Shown: positions 49,950-58,647 of the stretch, in pieces
How the letters are laid out: each line of letters starts with the position of its first letter
How positions within the stretch are numbered: the stretch's first letter is position 1
Assembly: GCF_900156345.1 (NCBI RefSeq)
Contig: NZ_FTPP01000003.1
Location: 310,001 to 374,000, forward strand
Direction of reading: 5' to 3'
DNA from: Pontibacter indicus
GTDB taxonomy: Bacteria > Bacteroidota > Bacteroidia > Cytophagales > Hymenobacteraceae
DNA length: 64,000 nt
Position numbers and translations under genes: made by a program
Notes under the pieces: generated by a model
Told to the model about the DNA's origin: nothing
Databases searched by the model: none
What the model saw: the letters and a program-made list of their open reading frames with translations, nothing else

Positions 49950-50149
49950 CGCACGTTAGCAGCTACCGCATGAGGGGCAACAGGTGTGATCACGACAGTG
50001 TCGAGCAGCACAGTCATCACTGGTTTTTCTACTTCCATTTCAACGTGGCTGGCAATAGCGGCGTTGATTGGCTGTGTGTTTTTAGAAGCTGGTTGCATAG
50101 CAAGACCGAAGCAAGAAACAGTGGCGGCGATTACGAATAATACTTTCAT
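49946..50149 (-). CDS. Small exported protein, 67 aa
   Basis: The protein has an N-terminal hydrophobic signal (VLFVIAATVSCFGLAM), then a short Val/Ala-rich mature part (EMEVEKPVMTVLLDTVVITPVAP). I recognise no family. The mature chain would be about 45 residues. The start is the ATG at 50149. Support is a good signal sequence, GC and codon use like the neighbours, and a compact convergent arrangement with the 49476 gene. Confidence 0.6.
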   Translation of the reverse strand: MKVLFVIAATVSCFGLAMQPASKNTQPINAAIASHVEMEVEKPVMTVLLDTVVITPVAPHAVAANVR

Positions 50150-50489
50150 GGCTTTATTTTTAAATGGTTATCAATTATTTACTGTGACAAAGTTATTCTA
50201 TAGTACTTTGTTATGCAAGGTACTGTTGCTTAATTTACTACTGTTTTATACCAAGTGACTAAAATTGTCCGTGAAACACCTGAAAAACCAGACGAACGGC
50301 TACACTCTTATAGAGCCAAAAAAGGCAAACTATACCAGGTATAGTGCTATATATTTAAATAGGTATAAGCTTAATCACAGATAATGCGCGGCGTTTGCCA
50401 TTTCCCCGGGAATTAGCCTTAATTTTGCCCTTCAGCTTTAGCCGATTTTAAGGGCTTATAGCTATCCAGAAAGGTATAAAATAGCTTTT
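50150..50489. other. Intergenic region with clustered motif copies
   Basis: No gene seen. It has three AGGTATA motifs: the head-to-head pair CTATACCAGGTATAG (50330-50344), one at about 50361 and one at about 50473 just before the permease. Otherwise AT-rich, with no clear TAnnTTTG. Confidence 0.6.
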
Positions 50490-51977
50490 ATGCAGCATAC
50501 AGAAGAAGTAAAGCGCGTACAGCAGGAAGAACAACAAAGCGGATTCAAGCGGGAGATCACGCTTTTTGATGCGATCATGATCGTGACTGGCGGCATGATC
50601 GGCTCGGGCATTTTTATCGTGACGGCCGATATATCCAGAGCAGTGGTAAGTCCGGGCAACATGCTGCTGGTGTGGGTGCTATCGGGCTTCCTGACCATGG
50701 TGGGCGCCATCAGCTACGGCGAGCTCTCCTCCATGTTCCCGAAAGTGGGCGGGCAGTACGTCTACCTGAAAGAGGCCTATAATAAGATGGTAGCCTTCCT
50801 GTATGGCTGGACGCTGTTTCTTGTGATCCAGACGGGTGTAATCGCGGCGGTGGGGGTCGCCTTTGCGCGTTTCACGGGAGTGCTTATACCTTGGTTCAGC
50901 GAGAGCAACGTGCTGTTTTCTGTAGGCAGCTTTAATTTCACCTCTGTGCAGCTGCTGGCCATCGCCAGCATCCTATACCTGACCTATATCAATTCGCGCG
51001 GCGTGAAAAGCGGCAAAATGATTCAGAACATCTTTGGTAGCACCAAGCTCATCGCCCTTTTCGGCCTGATTCTGTTCGGTCTGCTCTTTGGCATCAACGA
51101 TACGGCAGTGCAGGCCAATTTCTCTGACTTCTGGGGGGCTGCAGCAGCCGCCTCTGGTGCCAGCGAGGCGCCTCCGGTAGGGATGGCGCTGATCACTGCC
51201 ATCGGCATTGCCATGGTGGGTGCTTTGTTTTCGGCCGACTCCTGGAACAACATTGGCTTCTCGGGTGACGAAATCGTGAACCCGAAGCGCACCATCGTGC
51301 TCAGCATGGTGATTGGCAGCGCGATTGTGATGGGCTTATACCTGATCATTAACCTCGTATACCTGCTCGTGCTGCCAATCAACGGCGACCCGAACGCAAC
51401 CGATGTGATCGGCCAGGGCATCAAGTACGCCTCCAACGACCGCGTGGCAACAGCGGTGGCAGAAGTGATCGGCGGCTACCCGGCCACCGTGGGCATCGCC
51501 ATCCTGATCATGATCTCTACCTTTGGCTGTAACAACGGCGCCATTCTATCCGGCGCGCGGGTATACTATGCCATTGCCAAAGACGGTTTGTTTTTCGAAA
51601 GAATGGGCCGCCTGAATAAAAACGGCGTACCGGCTGCGGCACTGTGGCTGCAGTGCCTCTGGGCCTGTCTGCTTTGCCTCTCCGGCACGTACAACGACCT
51701 GCTCGACTACGTAATCTTTGCCGTGATGCTCTTTTATATCCTCACCATCATCGGGGTGTTTGTGCTGCGCGTGCGTCGCCCGGACCTGAAACGTCCGTAC
51801 AAGGCGTTCGGCTACCCGGTACTGCCTGCACTCTACGTGCTGCTTGCCTCAGGCATCTGTATCATCCTGCTGATCTACAAACCAGTCTATACCTGGCCGG
51901 GCCTGATCATTGTGGCGCTGGGTATACCGGTTTATTATTTCTTCGGAAGCAAGTTCAAGCAGTCGTCCGACTTGTAA
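50490..51977 (+). CDS. APC family amino acid permease
   Basis: The 495-aa protein has about 12 helices and the APC marks REITLFDAIMIVTGGMIGSGIFIVTADISR, GALSYGELSSMFPKVGGQYVYLKEAYNK, AVGVAFARF, FSADSWNNIGFSGDEIVNPKRTI and RVYYAIAKDGLFFERMGRLNK. It resembles LAT/cationic amino acid exchangers. It is preceded by a motif-rich region and followed by a terminator, so it is monocistronic. Confidence 0.93.
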   Translation: MQHTEEVKRVQQEEQQSGFKREITLFDAIMIVTGGMIGSGIFIVTADISRAVVSPGNMLLVWVLSGFLTMVGAISYGELSSMFPKVGGQYVYLKEAYNKMVAFLYGWTLFLVIQTGVIAAVGVAFARFTGVLIPWFSESNVLFSVGSFNFTSVQLLAIASILYLTYINSRGVKSGKMIQNIFGSTKLIALFGLILFGLLFGINDTAVQANFSDFWGAAAAASGASEAPPVGMALITAIGIAMVGALFSADSWNNIGFSGDEIVNPKRTIVLSMVIGSAIVMGLYLIINLVYLLVLPINGDPNATDVIGQGIKYASNDRVATAVAEVIGGYPATVGIAILIMISTFGCNNGAILSGARVYYAIAKDGLFFERMGRLNKNGVPAAALWLQCLWACLLCLSGTYNDLLDYVIFAVMLFYILTIIGVFVLRVRRPDLKRPYKAFGYPVLPALYVLLASGICIILLIYKPVYTWPGLIIVALGIPVYYFFGSKFKQSSDL

Positions 51978-51997
51978 GAGTTTCGCTCTGGAACAGG

Positions 51998-52032
51998 AAA
52001 GCAGTCTGTCAGGTATGGCAGGCTGCTTTTTT
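51998..52032 (+). terminator. Terminator after the APC permease gene
   Basis: AAAGCAGTCTGTCA pairs with TGGCAGGCTGCTTT using two G-T pairs, and a T tract follows. It starts 21 bases after the stop. Confidence 0.88.
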
Positions 52033-52132
52033 GTTTGCGATCATCTTTTGGAATGAAAAACCGGAGTAGGCGCGCAACAACTCAGCTAACAATTTCATAC
52101 TTTAGTACAAGAGACAAAACATCCCCAAAGCC

Positions 52133-53068
52133 ATGCGTTTCAAGCTTAAGTATGCAGCACTGGCCGTTCCGCTTGCTGTTGTGCTGATGATCAGGGCGGA
52201 TATACCTGCCGAAGAGGTGAAAGCAAGGTATACGAATGAATCCTCCCGGTTTATGAACATAGCCGGCGCCAACCTGCATTACCGCGACGAGGGACAGGGC
52301 ATGCCGATCATTCTGCTGCATGGCACGGCCGCCTCGCTCCATACCTGGGACGGCTGGTCTGCGGAACTCAGCAAGCAGTACCGGGTGCTGCGGCTCGACC
52401 TACCCGGCTTCGGCCTGACGGGACCCAATGCCTCCGGCGCCTACTCCATCAACTATTACCGCGACCTGCTCCTGCAGTTTATGGACAGCCTGGATATTGA
52501 GCAAGCGCATATAGGAGGCAGCTCGCTGGGCGGGCAGATCGCCTACGACTTTGCCGCCACGCATCCGGAGCGGGTGCAGAAGCTGATCCTGGTCTCTCCC
52601 ACCGGCGTCACCAATGCCAACGACAAAAGCATCACGCTGCCTTTCCGGATGGCCCAGACGCCCTTGCTCAAACACTCCATGAAATATTTAACGCCCCGCT
52701 TTATTGTAGCCCAGAGTCTGCGGGAGGTATACGGCGATGATACCAAACTGAAACCGGAAACCATCAGCCTGAGCCACGATTTGCTGCTGCGCGAGGGCAA
52801 CCGCAGCGCCCTGATCGACCGCCTCAACACGGTGGACGGCGACAACCTGCACAAGCTGGCAAAGGTGCAGGCTCCTACCCTGATCCTATGGGGTGAAGCC
52901 GACGCCTGGGTGCCGGTTGCGGATGCCAGCCGCTTTGAGAAAGGTATAAGAAGAGCTCAACTGAAACGCTATGCAGGTGCCGGCCATATTCCAATGGAGG
53001 AGCGGGCAGAGGAGACGGTGCAGGACGTGCTGTCATTCCTGCGCCAAGACGTGGCCCTGCTCGATTAG
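52133..53068 (+). CDS. Alpha/beta hydrolase
   Basis: The 311-aa protein has a hydrophobic N-terminus (LAVPLAVVLMI) and the hydrolase fold: RDEGQGMPIILLHGTAASLHTWDGW, LRLDLPGFGLTGPN, HIGGSSLGGQIAYDFA with the nucleophile Ser, LILWGEADAWVPV and GAGHIPMEE with the catalytic His. It may be anchored or exported. Substrate unknown. A TAGCTTTG element sits in the 57-base gap before the next gene. Confidence 0.88.
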   Translation: MRFKLKYAALAVPLAVVLMIRADIPAEEVKARYTNESSRFMNIAGANLHYRDEGQGMPIILLHGTAASLHTWDGWSAELSKQYRVLRLDLPGFGLTGPNASGAYSINYYRDLLLQFMDSLDIEQAHIGGSSLGGQIAYDFAATHPERVQKLILVSPTGVTNANDKSITLPFRMAQTPLLKHSMKYLTPRFIVAQSLREVYGDDTKLKPETISLSHDLLLREGNRSALIDRLNTVDGDNLHKLAKVQAPTLILWGEADAWVPVADASRFEKGIRRAQLKRYAGAGHIPMEERAEETVQDVLSFLRQDVALLD

Positions 53069-53079
53069 CAGAAAAGCCG

Positions 53080-53087
53080 TAGCTTTG
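53080..53087 (+). promoter_or_regulatory. Possible -7 element of the hydrolase-oxidoreductase operon
   Basis: TAGCTTTG fits TAnnTTTG, 38 bases before the ATG at 53126. It suggests the genes from 53126 to 55175 form their own operon. Confidence 0.35.
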
Positions 53088-53125
53088 CTGCCCCACACGG
53101 CTAATGGCCGTAATTGCAAAGCTAT

Positions 53126-53779
53126 ATGAGCACCGTTTATTTTATCAGCGGCCTCGGAGCGGACGAGCGCATGTTCCAGTTTCTGCACATCAAATGCAAA
53201 AACAAGGTATACGTGCGCTGGATTCAACCCCACGAAGACGAGCCGCTCCATGATTATGCGGTGCGACTAGCCGAGCAGATTACCGAACCTAATCCGGTAC
53301 TGGTGGGTATGTCCTTTGGCGGCGTGGTGGCCATAGAGCTTTCCAAATTCCTGAACCCACGCAAAACAATCCTGATCTCGAGCATCGCCAGCAGCAAGAT
53401 CCTGCCCTGGTACTACCGGCTGATGGGTTTCCTGCGCCTGCACCGTGTTATACCTGTGTCCTGGCTCAAACGATTCCATTTTGTGGGTCCGATGCTGTTC
53501 GGAGCCAGCACCAAAGCCGAGAAAGTGCTTCTCAAGCAAGTGATCCTCGAAACTGACCCAACTTTCTTGCGTTGGGCCATCGGACAGCTGCTCAACTGGC
53601 ACCAACCCGATCACTATGAAAATTGCGTGATGATTCACGGCACCGCCGACCGCATCCTGCCGATGGGCACTTACCCGGGCATCATCAAAGTAAAAAGAGC
53701 CGGCCACCTGATGGTTTTGAGCCATGCTTCCGAGATTAGTGCTATCTTGGATAAGATTTTAGAAGATTGCGAAACATGA
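53126..53779 (+). CDS. Small alpha/beta hydrolase
   Basis: The ATG at 53126 (MSTVYFISGLGADERMFQFL) is chosen over a TTG 12 bases earlier. The 217-aa protein has VLVGMSFGGVVAIELSKFL with the nucleophile Ser, an acidic residue in MIHGTADRILPM, and the catalytic His in KRAGHLMVLSH. It is shorter than the neighbour and lacks a signal. Its stop overlaps the next gene (ATGA at 53776-53779). Confidence 0.85.
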   Translation: MSTVYFISGLGADERMFQFLHIKCKNKVYVRWIQPHEDEPLHDYAVRLAEQITEPNPVLVGMSFGGVVAIELSKFLNPRKTILISSIASSKILPWYYRLMGFLRLHRVIPVSWLKRFHFVGPMLFGASTKAEKVLLKQVILETDPTFLRWAIGQLLNWHQPDHYENCVMIHGTADRILPMGTYPGIIKVKRAGHLMVLSHASEISAILDKILEDCET

Positions 53780-54033
53780 CAGCAGATAAAAAGAAATTCA
53801 TCATCAAAACACCGGACGGCCGTACAGCTGACCTCACCAATGCGACTACGCTACGAAGCAACAACCTCTACCCTTTCGGCCGCCACAACTACTCGATTTA
53901 TGAAAGCCCGGAAGGCGTTTTTGTGCGTGGCTACAACAGCGGTGAGCGCGAAATTATGCTGACCGGCTTTGAGATAATAGACGAGGCAACGGCCCGCAAC
54001 TACAGGCATACCTATACCCGCGAAGACGAGTAG
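53776..54033 (+). CDS. 85-aa protein of unknown function
   Basis: The ATG at 53776 overlaps the hydrolase stop as ATGA, so it is translationally coupled. The sequence has KKKFIIKTPDGRTADLTNATTLRSNNLYPFGRHNYSIYE and EGVFVRGYNSGEREIMLTGFEIIDE, a compact beta-rich pattern without transmembrane segments. I recognise no family. It lies 2 bases before the FAD oxidoreductase gene, so the three genes are one unit and this protein may help the oxidoreductase. Confidence 0.75.
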   Translation: MTADKKKFIIKTPDGRTADLTNATTLRSNNLYPFGRHNYSIYESPEGVFVRGYNSGEREIMLTGFEIIDEATARNYRHTYTREDE

Positions 54034-54035
54034 CC

Positions 54036-55175
54036 ATGGAGTTGAGCTTCTGGGAAAAGGAATCGTATTTCAGCCACGTAGATGTGCTCATCGTGGGCAG
54101 CGGCATTGTGGGCCTGAACGCGGCGCTATACCTGAAAATGCAGCAGCCTACCCTGAAAGTGATGGTGGTGGAGCGCGGCTTGCTGCCCACTGGGGCCAGC
54201 ACCCGCAACGCCGGCTTCGCCTGCTTCGGCAGTCCCTCCGAGCTGCTCGACGACCTGAGCCTCCACAGTGAGGAAGAGGTTTTTGCGCTGGTGGAGCGCC
54301 GCTGGCGCGGACTGCAGCGCCTGCGCCAGAACCTTGGTGACCAGGCCATCGACTTTCACCGCTGGGGCGGCTATGAATTGTTTGAAGAAAGCCAGCAGCC
54401 GCTTTACGAAGCCTGTCTGGAGCAAATGCCCTACCTGAACGAGCAGCTGCAGCAGGTAACGGGTGAGCAGGACATTTACCGTTTGGCCGACCACAAGATC
54501 AGCGCGTTCGGTTTTAAGCAGGTTGCCCACCTGATCGAGAGCACCGCCGAAGGCCAGATCGACACGGGAAAGATGATCCTAGCGCTTACGCAGAAGGTAC
54601 AGGGCCTGGGTGTGATCGTACTGAACGGGCTGGAGATTGAAAGTCTGCAGGAAGAAAGCACAGGTATAACCGCCCTCACCAAACAAGGCATTGCTATACC
54701 TGCCCGTGCGGCCCTGGTAGCGACGAATGGTTTTGCCCGCCAACTGCTGCCGCAGCTGCAGGTGGTGCCTGCCCGGGCACAGGTGCTCATCACCAAACCT
54801 ATACCTGACCTGCGGTTCAAAGGCACCTTCCACTACGACAAGGGCTTCTACTACTTCCGCAACATCGGCAACCGCGTGCTGTTCGGCGGCGGCCGCAACC
54901 TCGACTTCAAAACCGAGGAAACGACTGAAATGGGCCTGACGGAATTGGTGCAAAACAAACTTGACGAGCTGCTGCGCGAAGTCATTCTGCCCGGTATACC
55001 TTACGAAGTGGAGCAGCGATGGAGCGGCATCATGGGTGTAGGTCCTGGCAAAACGACCATTGTGCAACCGGTATCGGAGCATGTGTGCTGTGCCGTGCGC
55101 ATGGGTGGTATGGGAGTGGCCATCGGTTCGCTGGTGGGTGAAGAGGGAGCCTCCTTGATTTTAGAAAGACTTTAA
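54036..55175 (+). CDS. FAD-dependent oxidoreductase (DAO family)
   Basis: The 379-aa protein begins with the FAD-binding VDVLIVGSGIVGLNAALYL and has LPTGASTRNAGFACFGSPSEL, then RAALVATNGFARQLLP and a C-terminal GVGPGKTTIVQPVSEHVCCAVRMGGMGVAIGSLVGEE. It resembles D-amino-acid/sarcosine-type oxidoreductases (GlcD/DadA type). The substrate cannot be told. Five AGGTATA motifs occur in this gene. Confidence 0.88.
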   Translation: MELSFWEKESYFSHVDVLIVGSGIVGLNAALYLKMQQPTLKVMVVERGLLPTGASTRNAGFACFGSPSELLDDLSLHSEEEVFALVERRWRGLQRLRQNLGDQAIDFHRWGGYELFEESQQPLYEACLEQMPYLNEQLQQVTGEQDIYRLADHKISAFGFKQVAHLIESTAEGQIDTGKMILALTQKVQGLGVIVLNGLEIESLQEESTGITALTKQGIAIPARAALVATNGFARQLLPQLQVVPARAQVLITKPIPDLRFKGTFHYDKGFYYFRNIGNRVLFGGGRNLDFKTEETTEMGLTELVQNKLDELLREVILPGIPYEVEQRWSGIMGVGPGKTTIVQPVSEHVCCAVRMGGMGVAIGSLVGEEGASLILERL

Positions 55176-55194
55176 TGAAACAGCGCCAAGCCGA

Positions 55195-55587
55195 ATGAAA
55201 ATAGCCGTCGTCACCAATACTACTTATAAAATAACCTTGTTAGCCTGGGTAATATTAAACATAGTGGCGGGGCTCTTTATGCTTGTTTTAGACTTTGACC
55301 TGGTCACCTTGTCAAGCCTAGTTATCAATGGATATATTCTTTTTTCTTACTCTACTAAAAGCATCCATCTGAAGCGAGCTATAAAAGTAGGAGCCATTGT
55401 TTTATTAGCAGCTTCACTCCTTATGCTCTTACCAGTGCTTTCATTAGGGCTGCGCTACGGTATGGGTATGATCTGGGCATTTATTCCGCCACTGACGATC
55501 ATGCCTTTGGCTGGTTTCTATTTGTATAAAGGATGTAATAAGCATATTCAGCTAATAGAGGTTGAAGGAAAATCCATGCAGGTATAG
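55195..55587 (+). CDS. Small four-helix membrane protein, unknown
   Basis: The 130-aa protein has four hydrophobic segments (about 12-30, 36-52, 66-85, 90-112) and few charges. The DNA is clearly AT-richer than its neighbours, which hints at a different origin, but the gene ends in the motif AGGTATAG like native genes. It follows the oxidoreductase gene by 19 bases. I recognise no family. Confidence 0.7.
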   Translation: MKIAVVTNTTYKITLLAWVILNIVAGLFMLVLDFDLVTLSSLVINGYILFSYSTKSIHLKRAIKVGAIVLLAASLLMLLPVLSLGLRYGMGMIWAFIPPLTIMPLAGFYLYKGCNKHIQLIEVEGKSMQV

Positions 55588-55616
55588 CAAGCAACTTCTT
55601 CTAAATGAGTACAAAC

Positions 55617-55649
55617 AAAAAAGGTAAACCTGCTCGGGTTTACCTTTTT
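55617..55649. terminator. Bidirectional terminator
   Basis: AAAAAGGTAAACC pairs perfectly with GGTTTACCTTTTT around TGCTCG. It serves the plus-strand gene ending at 55587 and the minus-strand gene ending at 55672. Confidence 0.9.
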
Positions 55650-55671
55650 CAATTTCTATCGTCAGTGCGAC

Positions 55672-55893
55672 TTACATTCGAATCCATTGAGTTGGGGTGG
55701 TTTGGTTAGGGATCATCAGGTTTCGGGCGGCTTCTCGTTCCGCTCTGTAGAATGCCTGATACTCTTCTTCGCTCATTTCCTCGCGAAGGGCAATGTGAAA
55801 CTTGGCCAGTTCAGGGTATAGTTTGTTGCGTTCCTGGCGCTCCTGGGGACTGTCTCTGTTAAAATCGTAGAATGATTTTACAAAATTTTTCAT
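55672..55893 (-). CDS. 73-aa protein of unknown function
   Basis: A highly charged, probably helical protein: SFYDFNRDSPQERQERNKLYPELAKFHIALREEMSEEEYQAFYRAEREAARNL. There is no signal or membrane segment. It is bounded by a terminator at its end. I do not recognise it. The codon use is like the neighbours, which is the main support. Confidence 0.6.
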   Translation of the reverse strand: MKNFVKSFYDFNRDSPQERQERNKLYPELAKFHIALREEMSEEEYQAFYRAEREAARNLMIPNQTTPTQWIRM

Positions 55894-56037
55894 GATTAAT
55901 TATTTGATTTAAAGTGAGTTGGAGAACAGTTTTACTCCCATGCCACTTATAAAGTTGTCTATATTTGAAGGCAATTTTCCACAATCTACCCTCAGCGCCT
56001 GCAAACCCACAAAAGCTTACCAAAAGACGCCATAATG

Positions 56038-56072
56038 AAAAAGGCCCCGCCGGTTGGCAGGGCCTTATCTTT
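56038..56072 (-). terminator. Terminator after the 56130 gene
   Basis: AAGGCCCCGCC pairs with GGCAGGGCCTT (one G-T pair) and the minus strand continues with TTTTTCATT. It lies 58 bases beyond the stop. Confidence 0.8.
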
Positions 56073-56129
56073 AGGCATTCAAATATTTAGCAGCTTAAAC
56101 CTAAGGAAATTAATCCAAAAAATGACCTG

Positions 56130-56585
56130 CTACTGCCCGAGGTGCCTTAGGTAAAGCCCGGTGGCCACCAGCAGCAGCCTGGTCAGCTCCGGAATGTCCC
56201 GGGCAATGGTAATCTGACCGCTTGACATGCTAAAGCTACCTTGCTCAAAGCGCATCAACGAATTGCCAGCTTCGTCCAACAGCTCCCGGGTACTGTCCAG
56301 CGACTTGCCCTGAAACGTGAATTGCTCGCCTGTTACCAGGGTAGTTGTGGTCTTTCCAAAGCCTGAGGTCTTGCTCATGCCAATCACTTCATCTTTGAAA
56401 TGGATGGTAACGTCATGCTGGAGCCAGCCTTGCCTCTGAAAGTACAGGTTAATGCGCTCCGAGCTGAAATCGGCGTCGTTGCTGGTCCAGCCCCTGAAGG
56501 CGAGCTCACCAACCTGCCCATTTTCGTCACTTACGGTATACCGCCGGGTGGTCAGGTCCTGCTGTTTCCAGTGCAGTAGTGCCAT
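56130..56585 (-). CDS. Protein of unknown function, 151 aa
   Basis: The protein has a beta-rich N-terminus (WKQQDLTTRRYTVSDENGQVGELAFRGWTSNDADF) and SFSMSSGQITIARDIPELTRLLLVATGLYLRHLG near the end. Its pattern resembles small beta-barrel or LURP-one-like proteins of Bacteroidota, but I cannot assign one. It lies 5 bases after the M49-like peptidase gene and is probably cotranscribed with it. Confidence 0.7.
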   Translation of the reverse strand: MALLHWKQQDLTTRRYTVSDENGQVGELAFRGWTSNDADFSSERINLYFQRQGWLQHDVTIHFKDEVIGMSKTSGFGKTTTTLVTGEQFTFQGKSLDSTRELLDEAGNSLMRFEQGSFSMSSGQITIARDIPELTRLLLVATGLYLRHLGQ

Positions 56586-56590
56586 ACCTG

Positions 56591-58258
56591 TTACTTGAGG
56601 CCAAGCACGTCCACGCCCTGCTCAAACACCACGTCCACCGGAATGTTGGCTTTGCTCAGGCGGTCGAGGTCGGACTGCAGTTCGGCACTGATCTGGCCGT
56701 CTTCATTCAGCAATCTGCCAACGCCAGCATAGTCACCATTGCCCTGCAGTGTCAGAATCAGCTCCGACAGTTTGTTCATGGCCTCCCCCATTTTGGCGTA
56801 GTTCACGCGGTACTTGCCGGTCTGCGCGTCGCGCTCGAAGGCCCCGTTTTCTTTAAAGAAGTTGAAGCGCACCATGTTGGCCTTGCCGTGTGCACTGGCC
56901 GCACCAAAGCGTACTGAGCGGAAAATACCTGCCATGAACGTGGTATAGTAGTCTTCGAGACTGCCGCTCACTTCACCTTTCTTATGCAATTGCGTGATCA
57001 TGTAGAGGCCCAGGATGTCGGCCTTGCCTTCTTCCAACGCCGAAGCGTGCTCTTTTAAAGCCTCACGCACGGTACCTTTGCCGTTGATAGTGTTTTTGAT
57101 GCCCAAACCGTGCGCCACTTCGTGGAACATGGTGTTGGCAAAGAAGGCATCGAAGGTGATGTGCTGCTTCTGGTCATCGGCGATCAGCTCGTCCGCAATC
57201 GGCAGCATGATCTTATCGAACTTGGCCTGCATGGCGTTTTTGAGCTGCAGTCGGCGGGTGCCTTTCTTCAGCTGCACCTCCTCATCGTTGGGCAGGTTAA
57301 TGGCAATGGTCTTGCTGCCCGCGTTGCAGTCGCCGGCGTAGTACACCACGTCGTAGGCGTTCAGGTCGGAGTCCGTGCCCGGCGTCTCTTTTTTGTAATT
57401 GGCTGGCACCGGCAGACCGCGTTGCAGTTCTGGCAGGAAGGCCGCATACTTCTCGAGTCGCTTGCTCCAGTCCATGTCCTTGATCAGCACATAAGCTTCG
57501 TGGGCCGCTTTATAACCAAACACTTTGTCCTCGTAAGTCTCGATCGGGCCGATCACCACGTCGATGCGGTTGTTCTTCATGTCCATCCAGGCCAGGTCGC
57601 TGGGCTGGTAGTTGTCGTTGAGCAGGGCGTCAGCACGTAGGCTCAGGTACTTCTTCAGGCCCGGCTCATCCGCCAGGTTGGCCGCCTGACGCAGCAGATC
57701 AGACGCCCGCTTCACCTGCTCTTTGAACTGCACATGGTAAGGCACCGTGATCAGCTGCCCCTTGTCGTCGCGGCGCAGGAAGGTATACTGGCTAGCTTTG
57801 TCTTTCAAGGTTGATTTTTCGAACTCCTCCTTCGTCATGTCATGCGGGTAGAAGTTGGCCGCATCGGGCTTGGGGCCCACGCCCGGTATAAACGGTTCGT
57901 TGTTATTGAGTCTGTCCCAGGGACCGTAATTGATCATCACGAACTGGCGGGCGGCATCGTCGGTCAGGGCACTCAACAAAGAGTCTTTTTTGCCATAAGC
58001 CTCATACCAGAACAGCTCATCCATGATGTTGCTGGCCTCGATCAGCAGCGGAATCATCTGCCGCTCCTTGTCGCTTAGTCCACTCAGGTCTGTCGTCAGG
58101 CGCACGGTCGTGTACATACCGAGCTTTTGCTGCAGGTCGTTGGTGGTGGCTTCGGTCTGCTCGGTGTTGGTGGTTTGCGCCTCGTTGGTTGTGTTTCCGG
58201 TGCAGGCAGCGGTCATGGCAGCTACAGCCGAGGCTAGTATGAGATGGCGTGATTTCAT
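56591..58258 (-). CDS. M49-like zinc peptidase lipoprotein
   Basis: The 555-aa protein has a lipoprotein signal (AMTAACTGN, Cys19) and a zinc motif FHEVAHGLG (His379, Glu380, His383), then LKEHASALEEGKADILGLYM with Glu409/Glu410 as further ligand. This order matches the dipeptidyl-peptidase III (M49) family, but DPP III itself has HEXXGH, while this group has HEXXH. It would act in the periplasm or on the outer membrane. It is probably in an operon with the 56130 gene. Confidence 0.85.
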   Translation of the reverse strand: MKSRHLILASAVAAMTAACTGNTTNEAQTTNTEQTEATTNDLQQKLGMYTTVRLTTDLSGLSDKERQMIPLLIEASNIMDELFWYEAYGKKDSLLSALTDDAARQFVMINYGPWDRLNNNEPFIPGVGPKPDAANFYPHDMTKEEFEKSTLKDKASQYTFLRRDDKGQLITVPYHVQFKEQVKRASDLLRQAANLADEPGLKKYLSLRADALLNDNYQPSDLAWMDMKNNRIDVVIGPIETYEDKVFGYKAAHEAYVLIKDMDWSKRLEKYAAFLPELQRGLPVPANYKKETPGTDSDLNAYDVVYYAGDCNAGSKTIAINLPNDEEVQLKKGTRRLQLKNAMQAKFDKIMLPIADELIADDQKQHITFDAFFANTMFHEVAHGLGIKNTINGKGTVREALKEHASALEEGKADILGLYMITQLHKKGEVSGSLEDYYTTFMAGIFRSVRFGAASAHGKANMVRFNFFKENGAFERDAQTGKYRVNYAKMGEAMNKLSELILTLQGNGDYAGVGRLLNEDGQISAELQSDLDRLSKANIPVDVVFEQGVDVLGLK

Positions 58259-58647
58259 GTAGGTATAAGGTTAGTTTTATTTTTCTGGGGTAAAGGACGA
58301 TGACTCAAAGGTGCAAGCCGCAAATGGCAGCGAAATGCTTACCAGGCAGCTTGCTGGTTTAAGTATAAATATAAATATCAAAGATTACAAAAGGTTGATT
58401 AGCAATGGCAGCACTCGCTGCGTTTTACCCGGGATTCATGTGCTTTATAGGTCAGGAAAACAGGCTACTTTAAAAAAGCTCTAAATTCCTTGCCTGCAGA
58501 TAGTGCAATACCTATAGTTACCCCAACTGCTTAAGCATATAAGCATACTTCAAATAATACAATATCACAATCATTAAAAAGAAACATTATTATAAATAAT
58601 ATAACTTTGTTAATTGCAAAGAGGTACCTCTTCTCAAATGATATGAT
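58259..58647. other. Intergenic region without a gene
   Basis: Divergent region between the M49-like gene and the 58648 gene. AT-rich from 58500. A TAACTTTG element at 58602 is described separately; an AGGTATA motif lies at 58262, next to the peptidase start. Confidence 0.6.
58602..58609 (+). promoter_or_regulatory. Possible -7 element of the 58648 gene
   Basis: TAACTTTG fits TAnnTTTG and lies 38 bases before the ATG at 58648. No clear -33 TTG. Confidence 0.35.
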
